A program made the position numbers and the translations under genes. From positions 2,472,501 to 2,536,500 of the forward strand of contig NZ_JADOVJ010000001.1 of assembly GCF_015752315.1 (NCBI RefSeq): 64,000 nucleotides of DNA, read 5' to 3'. The notes beneath the pieces were generated by a model. That model did not search any database. It worked only from the letters and a program-made list of their open reading frames with translations, and was not told the origin of the DNA. The DNA comes from Nocardioides luteus (GTDB lineage: Bacteria; Actinomycetota; Actinomycetes; Propionibacteriales; Nocardioidaceae). Shown in pieces: positions 1 to 8,352 of this stretch. Numbering within the stretch: position 1 is the first letter of the stretch; the number at the start of each line of letters is the position of its first letter.

Positions 1-1187
1 CCCACCTCTACCTGCGCCGAGCGGTCGCCCTGCGCAGCCTCCTCGGTGGAGGCGACGCGCATGCGGTCGCGCTGGCCGGGCACGCCGTGGCCGGGACCCG
101 CCGCTCGGTCCGGGTCGACCTCGACGGCAAGGACGAGGACGTACGTCCCCGGGTGCGCGAGACGGTCGCCGCGATCGCCGCGCGTCCGGAGGCCGAGCGC
201 CGGGATGCGCTCGTCGACGCGGCCTACCTGGCGCCGCACTGGCCGGCTCCGTACGGCCTCGGTGCCGGTCCCGTCGAGCAGCTCGTCATCGACGAGGAGC
301 TCGCCGCGGCGGGCGTGGCCCGCCCCGACATCAAGATCGCCGGGTGGGCGGTGCCGACCATCCTCAAGCACGGCACCGACGCCCAGCGCGAGCGGTTCGT
401 CGACGCCTCGCTGCGTGGCGAGATCGTCTGGTGCCAGCTGTTCAGCGAGCCGGGCGCGGGCTCCGACCTGGCCTCGCTGGCGACCCGGGCCGAGCGGGTC
501 GAGGGCGGCTGGCGGCTGACCGGGCAGAAGGTGTGGACCTCGCTCGCGGCCGAGGCCGACTGGGCGATCTGCCTGGCGCGTACGAACCCCGACGTCCCCA
601 AGCACAAGGGCATCACCTACTTCCTCGTGGACATGCGCAGCGAGGGGATCGACGTCCGCCCGCTGCGCGAGCTGACCGGGGACGCACTCTTCAACGAGGT
701 CTTCCTCGACGCCGTGTTCGTGCCCGACGAGCTCGTCGTCGGGGAGGTCGACGGCGGCTGGCGGCTGGCTCGCACCACGCTGGCCAACGAGCGCGTCGCG
801 ATGGCCTCGACCAACCTCGGCGGCAGCGTCGAGCGGGCGGTCGCGCTCGCCGACGGCCGGGGCGAGGCCGAGCTCGCCCGGGTCGGCCATGCGGTCGCGC
901 TCTCCACGGTCTGCGCGCTGCTCGGGGTCCGTTCCACGCTCAAGGCGCTCGCCGGCCGCGGACCTGGTGCGGAGTCCTCGGTCGCGAAGCTGCTCACGGT
1001 GCGCAACCGCCAGGACGCCTCCGAGCTCGTCGTGGACCTGCTCGGGCCGCGGGCGCTCACCGACGACCCGCAGGTGCGCGAGGACCTGCACCAGTCCCAG
1101 CTGACCCGCTGTCTCTCCATCGCCGGAGGCACCACCCAGGTGCTCCGCAACGTGGCCGCCGAGCAGATCCTGGGGCTGCCGCGCTAG
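1..1187 (+). CDS. Two-domain acyl-CoA dehydrogenase, 5' end outside window
   Basis: FAD-dependent alpha,beta-dehydrogenation of an acyl-CoA, probably of a steroid side-chain or other alicyclic CoA thioester given the neighbourhood. The frame is open to the window edge; the first full codon is at base 3. The opening residues (HLYLRRA...) look like the end of a first acyl-CoA dehydrogenase domain. They run into a complete second domain with the FAD-binding stretch QLFSEPGAGSDLASL, the substrate-side stretch GQKVWTSLA and the C-terminal GGTTQVLRN. This fused layout is that of the FadE6/FadE34 type of about 700 residues, so roughly half is missing. A GTG at 87 is in frame but lies inside the conserved fold, so it is not the likely start. 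The gene ends at TAG 1185-1187, 77 bp before the NTPase gene. Confidence 0.85.
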   Translation, partial: HLYLRRAVALRSLLGGGDAHAVALAGHAVAGTRRSVRVDLDGKDEDVRPRVRETVAAIAARPEAERRDALVDAAYLAPHWPAPYGLGAGPVEQLVIDEELAAAGVARPDIKIAGWAVPTILKHGTDAQRERFVDASLRGEIVWCQLFSEPGAGSDLASLATRAERVEGGWRLTGQKVWTSLAAEADWAICLARTNPDVPKHKGITYFLVDMRSEGIDVRPLRELTGDALFNEVFLDAVFVPDELVVGEVDGGWRLARTTLANERVAMASTNLGGSVERAVALADGRGEAELARVGHAVALSTVCALLGVRSTLKALAGRGPGAESSVAKLLTVRNRQDASELVVDLLGPRALTDDPQVREDLHQSQLTRCLSIAGGTTQVLRNVAAEQILGLPR

Positions 1188-1202
1188 GCGGCCGCATTTC
1201 AC

Positions 1203-1231
1203 CTGACGGGTGGCGCTCGGGGCGCTAGGTT
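1203..1231 (+). promoter_or_regulatory. Putative promoter of the KAP NTPase gene
   Basis: CTGACG (1203-1208) and TAGGTT (1226-1231) are separated by 17 bp, a reasonable -35/-10 pair for an actinobacterial housekeeping sigma factor. The -10 lies in a 12-base string, CGCTAGGTTGCT (1223-1234). That string recurs with one mismatch at 3961-3972 before the beta-helix gene. This is inferred from the sequence only. Confidence 0.4.
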
Positions 1232-1264
1232 GCTGTTGCCGATCTCGAGGACCCAGGAGCTCAC

Positions 1265-3958
1265 GTGCCACACGACGGCGCAGCCGCAGCACCGGACGAC
1301 GCGCCTACGGTCGAACGGGAGAGCCACGGGCACAGCGCCGACGGCGGCGTCGCCTCGTTGCGGGCGATCCTGCGGCGTACCAAGGAGCAGGTCGGGCCCT
1401 ACCACCAGGACGCGCGCGACGCCCGGTGGGCGCTCGCCCGGGCGACGCTGCTGGCGCCGCGCGGTGAGCTCGGCGACGCGGAGACCAACGGGAGGCAGTT
1501 CCGGGCGGAGCGGTGCGCTCAGGTGTTCGTCGAGCACCTCGACGACGCCGTGGCGGCCCACGGAGCGCCGAGCTGGCAGGCGCGGAGCGCGCGAGCCGAG
1601 CTGTCCCGGGCCTACCGGCTCCTCCTCGAGGACCCCACCAGCCAGGTCCGGGTCTACGACGACCACCTCAGGACCGTGCTCGCCGACGGCACGCATCGGA
1701 TGATCGACCAGGTCCGGGCACGCCAGGACCTGGCCAACGCGTACGCCGACATCCACAAGTTCGACGAGGCGATCGCGCTCTACCAGGAGAACGTCGACAG
1801 CCTCGAGCGCTCGGAGCGGTTCGGCGCGCACAGCCGCTACAGCGACCACGCCCGGCGCTTGCTCGACTGGGCGCAGAAGGCGCGCCGCGACGTCGGGGCC
1901 GACAGGATGCCCGTACGCCGCCCGCGGCTGCGGCCCTCCGCGCACCGCCACGCGGTGCCGCTCGAGGACGGGCCGGCCATGGCCGACCTGCTCGGCGTCG
2001 ACAGCGACGTCGACGCGCTCGGCCGGATGATCGCGGCCAGGTCGACCCAGCCACCGCTGGCGATCGCCCTGCTGGCGCCGTGGGGCGGCGGCAAGTCGAC
2101 CTTCATGCGGCTGCTCAAGCACAAGGTCGAGGTGGAGCTCCCGGCCGAGGACCCGGCCACCTTCCACACCAGCGTCGACGTGGTGGAGTTCAACCCCTGG
2201 CACTACAGCGACACCCACGTCATGGTCGGGATGTCCCGGGCGATCTTCGAGTCGCTGACCCGCTACCTGGAGCGCCGCGTCGCCGAGAGCGGGTCGACCG
2301 AGACCTCCTGGCGTGAGCAGGTCGAGGAGCGCAAGGCGCTGACGGCGACGCGGAGCCGGCTGGAGCGCACCCAGGACGCCCTGCGGACCAACTCGGTGGT
2401 GCAGCGTCCGCGCGCGGCGCTGATCGCGCTGCGTACGCTGCCCGACCTCGTCCTCGGCCGCAACCACAAGGTGATGCGCATCCTGGTGATGCTCAGCGCG
2501 GCATCGTTCCTCGTCGCGCTCGCGGCCGTGCTCGGCTGGGAGGCCTGGGGGCTCGACGTCGGCGCCAGAATGCGCGCGTGGGCGGACGTCGTGCTGCGCT
2601 CGGCGCCCGCGCTGCTCGTCCTCTCCACGGTGTGGGCGACGATCCTGGAAGGTGTGCCGAAGGCTGCGGCCATCCACCGGAAGGTGCGCTCCGGCGCGTC
2701 TTGGCTGGTGGGCTTCGTGGCGGCGGGTGTCGACGCCGAGATCGGTCGCATCGACGAACGGCTGAAGCGGACCGAGGCGCGCCCGACCACCGCGGCGGTG
2801 GCCGATCTGGAGACGATCCTCAGCGACCCGGAGCGCGCCGCCGAGCGCGACGTCCAACGCGGAGTGGTCGGGGTGCTCCAGACCCAGTTCGAGGAGCTGG
2901 CCGAGGCGTACGGTCTGGGCCGGGACGGCACGCTCGGCACCCAGGTGGCCGCCGACGACCTCCGGATCCGCCGGATCGTGCTTCATGTCGACGACCTCGA
3001 CCGGTGCCGCCCGGAGCGGGTCGTCGAGGTCCTGCACACCCTCAACCTGCTCCAGGCGACGCGCCTCTTCGTCGCCGTGGTCAGCGTCGACCCGCGCTGG
3101 CTGCGGCGGTCGCTGCGCGAGCTGGACCCGACGCGGCCGGGGGACTCGGACGCCTCCGAGGTGAGCGGGCGGCTGCGGGACGAGATCGGCGACCCGCTGG
3201 ACTTCCTCGACAAGATCATCCAGATCCCGTACGCCCTGCGGCCGATGAACGCCTCCAACGCCGAGGAGTACTTCAGCCGCCTGGTGCGCAGCCACGACCT
3301 GGACGACCCCCGGATCGAGGAACCCGATCCCGAGGCCGCGGTCGGCGCGGGGGTGATGGCTCCGCCGTCGGCGCCCGAGCACCTGGACCAGCGGCGCCCG
3401 GCCCTGCAGCTGACGGTGACGCCGCGGGAGTGGGACTACCTCCGCCCGCTCGCGGCCGCGCAGGAGACGCCGCGGGCCGTGAAGCGTTTCCTCAACCTCT
3501 ACCAGCTGCTGAGGCTGACCTCCGGGCTCGGCATGGAGGAGGAAGAGGGCATCCTCGGCGACGACGTACACGCCGCGCGGCGTGCCGCCGCGACACTCCT
3601 CGCCGTGCTCGTGGGCGCGCCGCGGCAGGGCTCGGAGCTCCTGGCCGAGATGCTGTCGGTCGATGCTCCGGAGCACACCCTGGACACCCTGGTCGACGAC
3701 CTGCAGAGCAGACACCTGCACGACCCGAGCGGCCCGCACTCCCGCCGCCGGCAGGCCGGCACCGGTCGCTGCAACGTCTGCGTCGGGTGGCGCCGGATCC
3801 GCGACGTCGTGCAGCCGCCGGGCTCCCCTGACGAGGAAGGCGGGCCGGCGGACGGCCGTCTGCGGGTCGGTGACTTCCGGCCCTGGGTGGGCGAGGTGGC
3901 TCGGTTCAGCTTCCACTCCGAGGCGATGGGTCTCGCCGGAGTCGTCGCCCGGGCGTGA
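1265..3958 (+). CDS. KAP-family P-loop NTPase with membrane segments
   Basis: Large (897 aa) STAND-like P-loop NTPase of the KAP family. Residues 1-230 are helical with a tetratricopeptide-like stretch around 155-190. A Walker A (APWGGGKSTF, Lys about 277) is followed by the KAP-typical VVEFNPWHYS. Two hydrophobic segments (about 405-426 and 442-461) are inserted between Walker A and Walker B, as expected for KAP proteins, which are membrane-anchored with the ATPase in the cytoplasm. Walker B is VLHVDDLDRC (about 572-581). GTG start chosen because AGGAG sits 6 bases upstream. KAP NTPases are found in varied roles, including phage exclusion (PifA of plasmid F) and scaffolding at the membrane; the role here is not known. 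It is followed after 45 bp by the beta-helix and small motif proteins on the same strand, which suggests a functional unit. Confidence 0.85.
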   Translation: MPHDGAAAAPDDAPTVERESHGHSADGGVASLRAILRRTKEQVGPYHQDARDARWALARATLLAPRGELGDAETNGRQFRAERCAQVFVEHLDDAVAAHGAPSWQARSARAELSRAYRLLLEDPTSQVRVYDDHLRTVLADGTHRMIDQVRARQDLANAYADIHKFDEAIALYQENVDSLERSERFGAHSRYSDHARRLLDWAQKARRDVGADRMPVRRPRLRPSAHRHAVPLEDGPAMADLLGVDSDVDALGRMIAARSTQPPLAIALLAPWGGGKSTFMRLLKHKVEVELPAEDPATFHTSVDVVEFNPWHYSDTHVMVGMSRAIFESLTRYLERRVAESGSTETSWREQVEERKALTATRSRLERTQDALRTNSVVQRPRAALIALRTLPDLVLGRNHKVMRILVMLSAASFLVALAAVLGWEAWGLDVGARMRAWADVVLRSAPALLVLSTVWATILEGVPKAAAIHRKVRSGASWLVGFVAAGVDAEIGRIDERLKRTEARPTTAAVADLETILSDPERAAERDVQRGVVGVLQTQFEELAEAYGLGRDGTLGTQVAADDLRIRRIVLHVDDLDRCRPERVVEVLHTLNLLQATRLFVAVVSVDPRWLRRSLRELDPTRPGDSDASEVSGRLRDEIGDPLDFLDKIIQIPYALRPMNASNAEEYFSRLVRSHDLDDPRIEEPDPEAAVGAGVMAPPSAPEHLDQRRPALQLTVTPREWDYLRPLAAAQETPRAVKRFLNLYQLLRLTSGLGMEEEEGILGDDVHAARRAAATLLAVLVGAPRQGSELLAEMLSVDAPEHTLDTLVDDLQSRHLHDPSGPHSRRRQAGTGRCNVCVGWRRIRDVVQPPGSPDEEGGPADGRLRVGDFRPWVGEVARFSFHSEAMGLAGVVARA

Positions 3959-3960
3959 GC

Positions 3961-3972
3961 CGCTAGGCTGCT
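3961..3972 (+). promoter_or_regulatory. Putative -10 region before the beta-helix gene
   Basis: CGCTAGGCTGCT matches 11 of 12 bases of the string at 1223-1234 upstream of the KAP gene. It contains a TANNNT-type -10 (TAGGCT, 3964-3969). No convincing -35 is visible. It lies between the NTPase stop codon and the Shine-Dalgarno AAGGAGG (3992-3998). Confidence 0.3.
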
Positions 3973-4003
3973 CGGGGCGAACCTTTGGGTCAAGGAGGCG
4001 CGG

Positions 4004-5725
4004 TTGTCGGTGAGGACGATGCGCGTGAAGCATGGCGCGCGCCGTGGCTATCCCACCATCCGGGCGGCGCTCGAGGAGGCTGCTCGGTCGGTCGTGGAGA
4101 CCAGGATCCTGCTCGAGCCGGGGACGTACGACGAGCAGCTGATCGTGCGCGGAAACGTCTCTCTGATCGCCCGGGCGCCCGGGACGGTGACGATCCGCTC
4201 GGCCGCGGGTCAGGTTCTGGACAGCGAGGGCACGGTGAGGCTGTCCGGGCTGCGGTTCGAGGCCGATGCCGGAGAGGCCATCATCTGCCGGGGTGGGTCG
4301 CTCGTGGCAGACGAGATCGACGTCGAGACCCGAGGCCACATCACTCTCTGGGCCGCGCCGGGCACCCGGGTCGAGGCGGGTGGCTCCACCTTCCGTGGTG
4401 GACGGGTCCTCTTTGCCGGAGCTGGCGGAACCGTGGAGAGCTGTGAGCTGTTCGACTGTCCTGACAACGCGATCGCGGTGATCGAGGGAGGGCGACTCGA
4501 TGTTCGCGACTGCCGCGTCGAGCGTCCCCGGCACAGCGCGGTGCGGGTCGAGGCAGGCTCGTCGGTGACGATCGTGGGGGGCCGCTTCGCCTCGTGCCAC
4601 GACACCATGGTTGCGGTGATCGGCGCTGCCGCGCGGGCCGACATCAACGGCACGATCATCGACGACACGGGCACCGCGATCGGCTTCGCCGAGGGCGCGA
4701 CCGGAAGCGTACGCAACGTGACCGTGCGCCAGGCCCGGCACGGATTCTCCTCACGCTCCGGGGCCAATCCGACGGTGAGCGACTGCGAGTTCCTGGACTG
4801 TGTGGAGACCGGCATCAACATCTCCGAGCGTGGCGCCGGAACCTTCGGCGACTGTGTCATCCGAGACGCCGGGGCGATCGGGGTCTTCATCAAGGGTGAC
4901 GGCGCCGGGGTGGGTCATTGGGGCGTGGTCGACATCAGCCGCTGCACGATCGAGGGCTCGTCGGTGGGAATCGCCGTCGAGGGGGCGGAAGGCCGCTTCC
5001 GCGACTGTCGGCTGCATCGGCTGAGTTTCGCGGGCGTCAGGCTTCTCGCGGCATCGTCGGCGACCTTCGACGAGCTGACCGTCACCGACACCCCGGTCGG
5101 GCTGGACGCGCGTGGAACGCCGGCCGGGATATTCAGCCGGGCGAGACTCAGCGAATGCCGTCCGCTCGCCGTCTCGGCCGTGGACGAGGCCCGGTTGAGG
5201 ATCTCCGAGAGCGTAGTGACGGATTCCGGGGGAGGGGCCGGCGTCCAGGGGTCGGCGAGCTTGGTGGTGAAGAGCTCCGAGCTGCGAGACCTGGAGTCGT
5301 TCGGGATGATCACCATGGCCACCGGCACGTTGGTTCTCGAGGGCAGTCGGCTTCTGAGCCCCGGTGCGATCGGCGTCATCGGGCTCCATGACGCCTTCAT
5401 CGACGTCAGAGACACCACGGTGAAGGACGCGGCGGACATCGGGTTCCGCCTGCTCGACAAGTGCAGCGGTCAGATCGCCGGGTGCACCGTGACCGCAGCC
5501 GAGGGGATCGCGGTGGCCAAGAACGACTACGTACGCGTCGTCGAACTGTCCTCCTCGCTCCGGACGATCACGACCAGCGCTGCGAGCTCGAGGGACGAGA
5601 TCGTCGCGCAGGTGACGAACATCTACAACACGCCGATGTTCTTCAAGGAGTTCAGCGGGCAGATCGCCATGGGCAACGAATCTGTGGAGCAGATCCAGGA
5701 ACGAGGAGAGGGAGACGGTCGATGA
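4004..5725 (+). CDS. Right-handed beta-helix protein with C-terminal shared motif
   Basis: This 573-aa protein is nearly all short repeating beta-strand coils, with many G-x-[VI] and C-x-[FIV] rungs. It looks like a parallel right-handed beta-helix of the pectate-lyase-like/DUF1565 type, from about residue 10 to 510. It opens with the YPTIRAALEEA...LLEPGTYDEQL cap seen in such proteins. No signal peptide or membrane segment is present, so a cytoplasmic sensor or scaffold is more likely than a secreted polysaccharide lyase. Residues 539-558 (starting NIYNTPMFF) are repeated almost exactly at the N-terminus of the next protein. TTG start chosen because AAGGAGG lies 5 bases upstream; GTG 4010 and ATG 4019 are alternatives. 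The stop overlaps the next start by 4 bases. Third codon positions look less strictly G/C than in the flanking catabolic genes. Confidence 0.8.
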   Translation: MSVRTMRVKHGARRGYPTIRAALEEAARSVVETRILLEPGTYDEQLIVRGNVSLIARAPGTVTIRSAAGQVLDSEGTVRLSGLRFEADAGEAIICRGGSLVADEIDVETRGHITLWAAPGTRVEAGGSTFRGGRVLFAGAGGTVESCELFDCPDNAIAVIEGGRLDVRDCRVERPRHSAVRVEAGSSVTIVGGRFASCHDTMVAVIGAAARADINGTIIDDTGTAIGFAEGATGSVRNVTVRQARHGFSSRSGANPTVSDCEFLDCVETGINISERGAGTFGDCVIRDAGAIGVFIKGDGAGVGHWGVVDISRCTIEGSSVGIAVEGAEGRFRDCRLHRLSFAGVRLLAASSATFDELTVTDTPVGLDARGTPAGIFSRARLSECRPLAVSAVDEARLRISESVVTDSGGGAGVQGSASLVVKSSELRDLESFGMITMATGTLVLEGSRLLSPGAIGVIGLHDAFIDVRDTTVKDAADIGFRLLDKCSGQIAGCTVTAAEGIAVAKNDYVRVVELSSSLRTITTSAASSRDEIVAQVTNIYNTPMFFKEFSGQIAMGNESVEQIQERGEGDGR

Positions 5726-6120
5726 GCGGCAGCGGTGACGGCGGAAACATCTACAACGAGCCGATGTTCTTCGGGGACTTCAACGGGCAGATGGCGATGG
5801 GCAACCGGAAGAGCGTCCAGCATCAGACCATCTCGGTGAACGCCGCGGCGGACATCGCGACGGTCGTCGATCAGGTGCTGAAGCAGCTCGATGCCCTTGG
5901 GCTTGCCGAGGAGGATCTGGACGACGCGGTCGCTCAAGGCCGGGTGGTCCTGGCGGAGGTGGCCAAGGAAGAGCCCGACCGGACGGTCGTGCGACGCGGC
6001 GTCAACTACCTCAAGGGAGTGGTCGCGGCGATCGCGACCGGTGCGGTCGTCGGTGCGAACCAGGGCGCGGCCGAGATCGGTCAACAGATCGTCAAGGACC
6101 TGGGCAACCTGGTCATCTGA
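5722..6120 (+). CDS. Small protein with N-terminal amyloid-like motif
   Basis: 132 aa, no family recognised. Residues 9-28 (NIYNEPMFF...GQMAMGN) match the C-terminus of the upstream beta-helix protein at 15 of 20 positions. This short, N/Q/G-rich hydrophobic segment resembles bacterial amyloid signalling motifs in size, composition and terminal placement. The remainder is predicted helical (VVDQVLKQLDALGL...) and ends in a glycine/alanine-rich hydrophobic stretch (about residues 97-119) that could contact membrane. ATG at 5722 overlaps the upstream stop (ATGA), implying translational coupling. An in-frame start at 5461 exists but lies inside the upstream gene and was not used. Function unknown; a partner or effector of the beta-helix protein is an inference. 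Confidence 0.75.
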   Translation: MSGSGDGGNIYNEPMFFGDFNGQMAMGNRKSVQHQTISVNAAADIATVVDQVLKQLDALGLAEEDLDDAVAQGRVVLAEVAKEEPDRTVVRRGVNYLKGVVAAIATGAVVGANQGAAEIGQQIVKDLGNLVI

Positions 6121-6149
6121 AATCTGTGAACCGGCCTCGCGCACGGAAG

Positions 6150-6163
6150 TAGAACACGTTACA
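6150..6163 (+). promoter_or_regulatory. KstR box before the fadE34-like operon
   Basis: TAGAACACGTTACA fits TNNAACNNGTTNNA. A -10 hexamer, TACAGT (6160-6165), overlaps its right end. The ATG at 6172 follows exactly six bases later with no Shine-Dalgarno, which suggests a leaderless, KstR-repressed transcript. Confidence 0.8.
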
Positions 6164-6171
6164 GTTTCGGC

Positions 6172-8352
6172 ATGGGAGACGAGACGCTCGATGCCGTACG
6201 CAGCGTGGTGGCCGAGGTCCTTGCCCGCGAGTCCGACCGGGGTGACTGGTCGGCCTGGGCGAGCGCCGGCCTGACCGCGCTGCCCGTGCCGGAAGCCCAG
6301 GGCGGCGAAGGGTTCGGCCTGACCGAGATCGCGGTGCTGCTGCGGGAGGCGGGTCGCCACGCGGTCCGCGTACCGGTGTGGGAGACGCTCGCCGTCGGGG
6401 CGCTGACCCTTGCCGGGCACGGGACCTCGGAGCAGCAGGAGGCGATCCTGCCCGGTGTGGCGAGCGGCGAGATGCTGCTGACCCCGGCGTGGCTGGAGCC
6501 GGGACGGCCCGAGACGCCGTCTGCGACCTACCGCGACGGCACCGTGAGCGGACGCAAGACCGGGGTCACCTACGCCACCGAGAGCGCGCGCCTCCTGGTG
6601 ACCGCGGCCGCGGCCGATTCCGGGGCGCCGGTCGTGCTGCTGGTCGACCCGAGCGGCCCGGGCGTCACGCTGGCCCCCGCCAGCAGCTCGGGCGAGCTGC
6701 CCCAGCACACCGTGGTCCTCGAGGACGCTCCCGCGGAACCGCTCGGTGCGGGGGCCTTCGAGACGCTGACCGGCGTGGCCACCGCCGGGCTCGCGGTGAG
6801 CGCGGCGGGCGTGCTCGCCGGCGCGCGCGACCTCACCGCGGCGTACGTGAGCAACCGGCAGCAGTTCGGCCGGGCCCTGGCTGAGTTCCAGGCCGTCGCG
6901 CTGCAGATGGCCGACGTCTACGTCACCTCCCGCACGCTGGACCTCGCCGCGGACAACGCGGTCGCCGCCGTCGCGCAAGGCGGCGCGCCAGGCACGGACC
7001 TGAAGGTCGCCGCCTACTGGGCCAGCCAAGTCGCGCCGTACGCCTTCCGCACCTGCCACCACCTCCACGGCGGCATGGGTGTCGACGTGACGTATCCGCT
7101 GCTCGGGTTCACCACCTGGGGCACCGACATCGCGCACCTGCTCGATACGCCGGCCGATGCCGTGCCGGTCGAGACCGACGAGGCGAAGAACCTCGAGCTG
7201 ACCGAGGCGCAGCGGTCGCTGAAGGCCGAGGTAAGGGCCTACTTCGCCGGTCTCTCGCACGAAGGCGAGCCGGCTGACCCCGGTCCCGAGGGCTCCTGGG
7301 ACCGACACGGCCCGACCTACCAGAAGCTCATCAAGCATCTCGGCGACGACGGCTGGATGGGCGTGGGCTGGCCGAAGGAGTACGGCGGCCACGGCCTCGG
7401 CGAGGTCGAGCAGACGATCTTCGCCAACGAGGCGCAGTACGCCGACGTGCACCTGCCGGCGGTGACCCTGCAGACCGTCGGCCCGACGCTGATCCGCTAC
7501 GGCACCGAGAAGCAGAAGCAGATGTTCCTCAACCGGATCCTCGGCGGCGAGGTCCACTTCGCGATCGGCTACTCCGAGCCCGAGGCCGGCACCGACCTGG
7601 CCTCGCTCCGCACCACCGCCAGACGCGACGGCGACCACTACGTCGTCAACGGCCAGAAGCTGTGGACCACCGGCGGTCACGCCGCCGACTACATCTGGTT
7701 GGCGGTCCGCACCGACCCGGACGCCCCCAAGCACAAGGGCATCTCGATCCTGATCGTCGACACCACCGACCCGGGCTTCTCCTGGACCCCGATCATCACC
7801 GCCGACGGCTCCCACCACGTCAACGCGACCTACTTCAACGACGTCCGCGTCCCCGCCGACATGCTGGTGGGGGAGGAGAACCAGGGCTGGAAGCTGATCA
7901 CCACCCAGCTCAACCATGAGCGCGTCATGCTCGGCCCGGCCGGACGGATCGAGGGTCTGCGCGACCGGGTCCTGCGCTGGGCGACGGCCCAGGGCGTCAC
8001 CGACAGCCCGGACGTACGCTCGCTGATCGGGAAGACCACCGCCGTCTTCCGCGTCAACGAGCTGCTCAACTGGGCGGTCGCCCGCGCTGCCGAGCAGGGC
8101 GAGATCGAGGTCGCCGACGCCTCTGCCTCCAAGGTCTTCGCCGCCGACCAGGTCCAGCACCTGCTCGCCGACCTGATCACCCTGGTCCACCGCCACGGCG
8201 ACCCCGGGGAACCCGTCACGAAAAGCCTGCTCGACTATCTCGATGCCCAGGCGAAGCGGAACCTGGTGCTGACCTTCGGTGGCGGCGTCCAGGAGGTCCA
8301 GCGCGAGCTGATCGCGATGTTCGGGCTCGGGATGCCGAGGGTGCCGCGATGA
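6172..8352 (+). CDS. fadE34: Two-domain acyl-CoA dehydrogenase, FadE34/ChsE3-like
   Basis: 726 aa with two acyl-CoA dehydrogenase domains: a degenerate N-terminal half (about 1-340) and a C-terminal half (about 345-726). The C-terminal half carries the FAD-binding stretch GYSEPEAGTDLASL and NGQKLWTTGGH. Mycobacterial FadE34 (ChsE3, about 710 aa) has the same layout and dehydrogenates the 24-carbon steroid-CoA side chain. The size, the KstR box immediately upstream and the following chsH2-chsH1-ltp2 genes support that role; the exact chain-length specificity is inferred. The stop overlaps the next start (ATGA). Confidence 0.82.
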   Translation: MGDETLDAVRSVVAEVLARESDRGDWSAWASAGLTALPVPEAQGGEGFGLTEIAVLLREAGRHAVRVPVWETLAVGALTLAGHGTSEQQEAILPGVASGEMLLTPAWLEPGRPETPSATYRDGTVSGRKTGVTYATESARLLVTAAAADSGAPVVLLVDPSGPGVTLAPASSSGELPQHTVVLEDAPAEPLGAGAFETLTGVATAGLAVSAAGVLAGARDLTAAYVSNRQQFGRALAEFQAVALQMADVYVTSRTLDLAADNAVAAVAQGGAPGTDLKVAAYWASQVAPYAFRTCHHLHGGMGVDVTYPLLGFTTWGTDIAHLLDTPADAVPVETDEAKNLELTEAQRSLKAEVRAYFAGLSHEGEPADPGPEGSWDRHGPTYQKLIKHLGDDGWMGVGWPKEYGGHGLGEVEQTIFANEAQYADVHLPAVTLQTVGPTLIRYGTEKQKQMFLNRILGGEVHFAIGYSEPEAGTDLASLRTTARRDGDHYVVNGQKLWTTGGHAADYIWLAVRTDPDAPKHKGISILIVDTTDPGFSWTPIITADGSHHVNATYFNDVRVPADMLVGEENQGWKLITTQLNHERVMLGPAGRIEGLRDRVLRWATAQGVTDSPDVRSLIGKTTAVFRVNELLNWAVARAAEQGEIEVADASASKVFAADQVQHLLADLITLVHRHGDPGEPVTKSLLDYLDAQAKRNLVLTFGGGVQEVQRELIAMFGLGMPRVPR

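Noticed and set aside
1199..4741. Open frame of 1180 codons on the minus strand
   Set aside because: It lies antisense to the NTPase and beta-helix genes. Its product is rich in Arg/His/Pro/Gly without any domain, which is typical of a high-GC mirror frame.
5623..8196. Open frame of 857 codons on the minus strand
   Set aside because: Antisense to the small motif protein and the fadE34-like gene. No recognisable domain, and the composition is that of a shadow frame.
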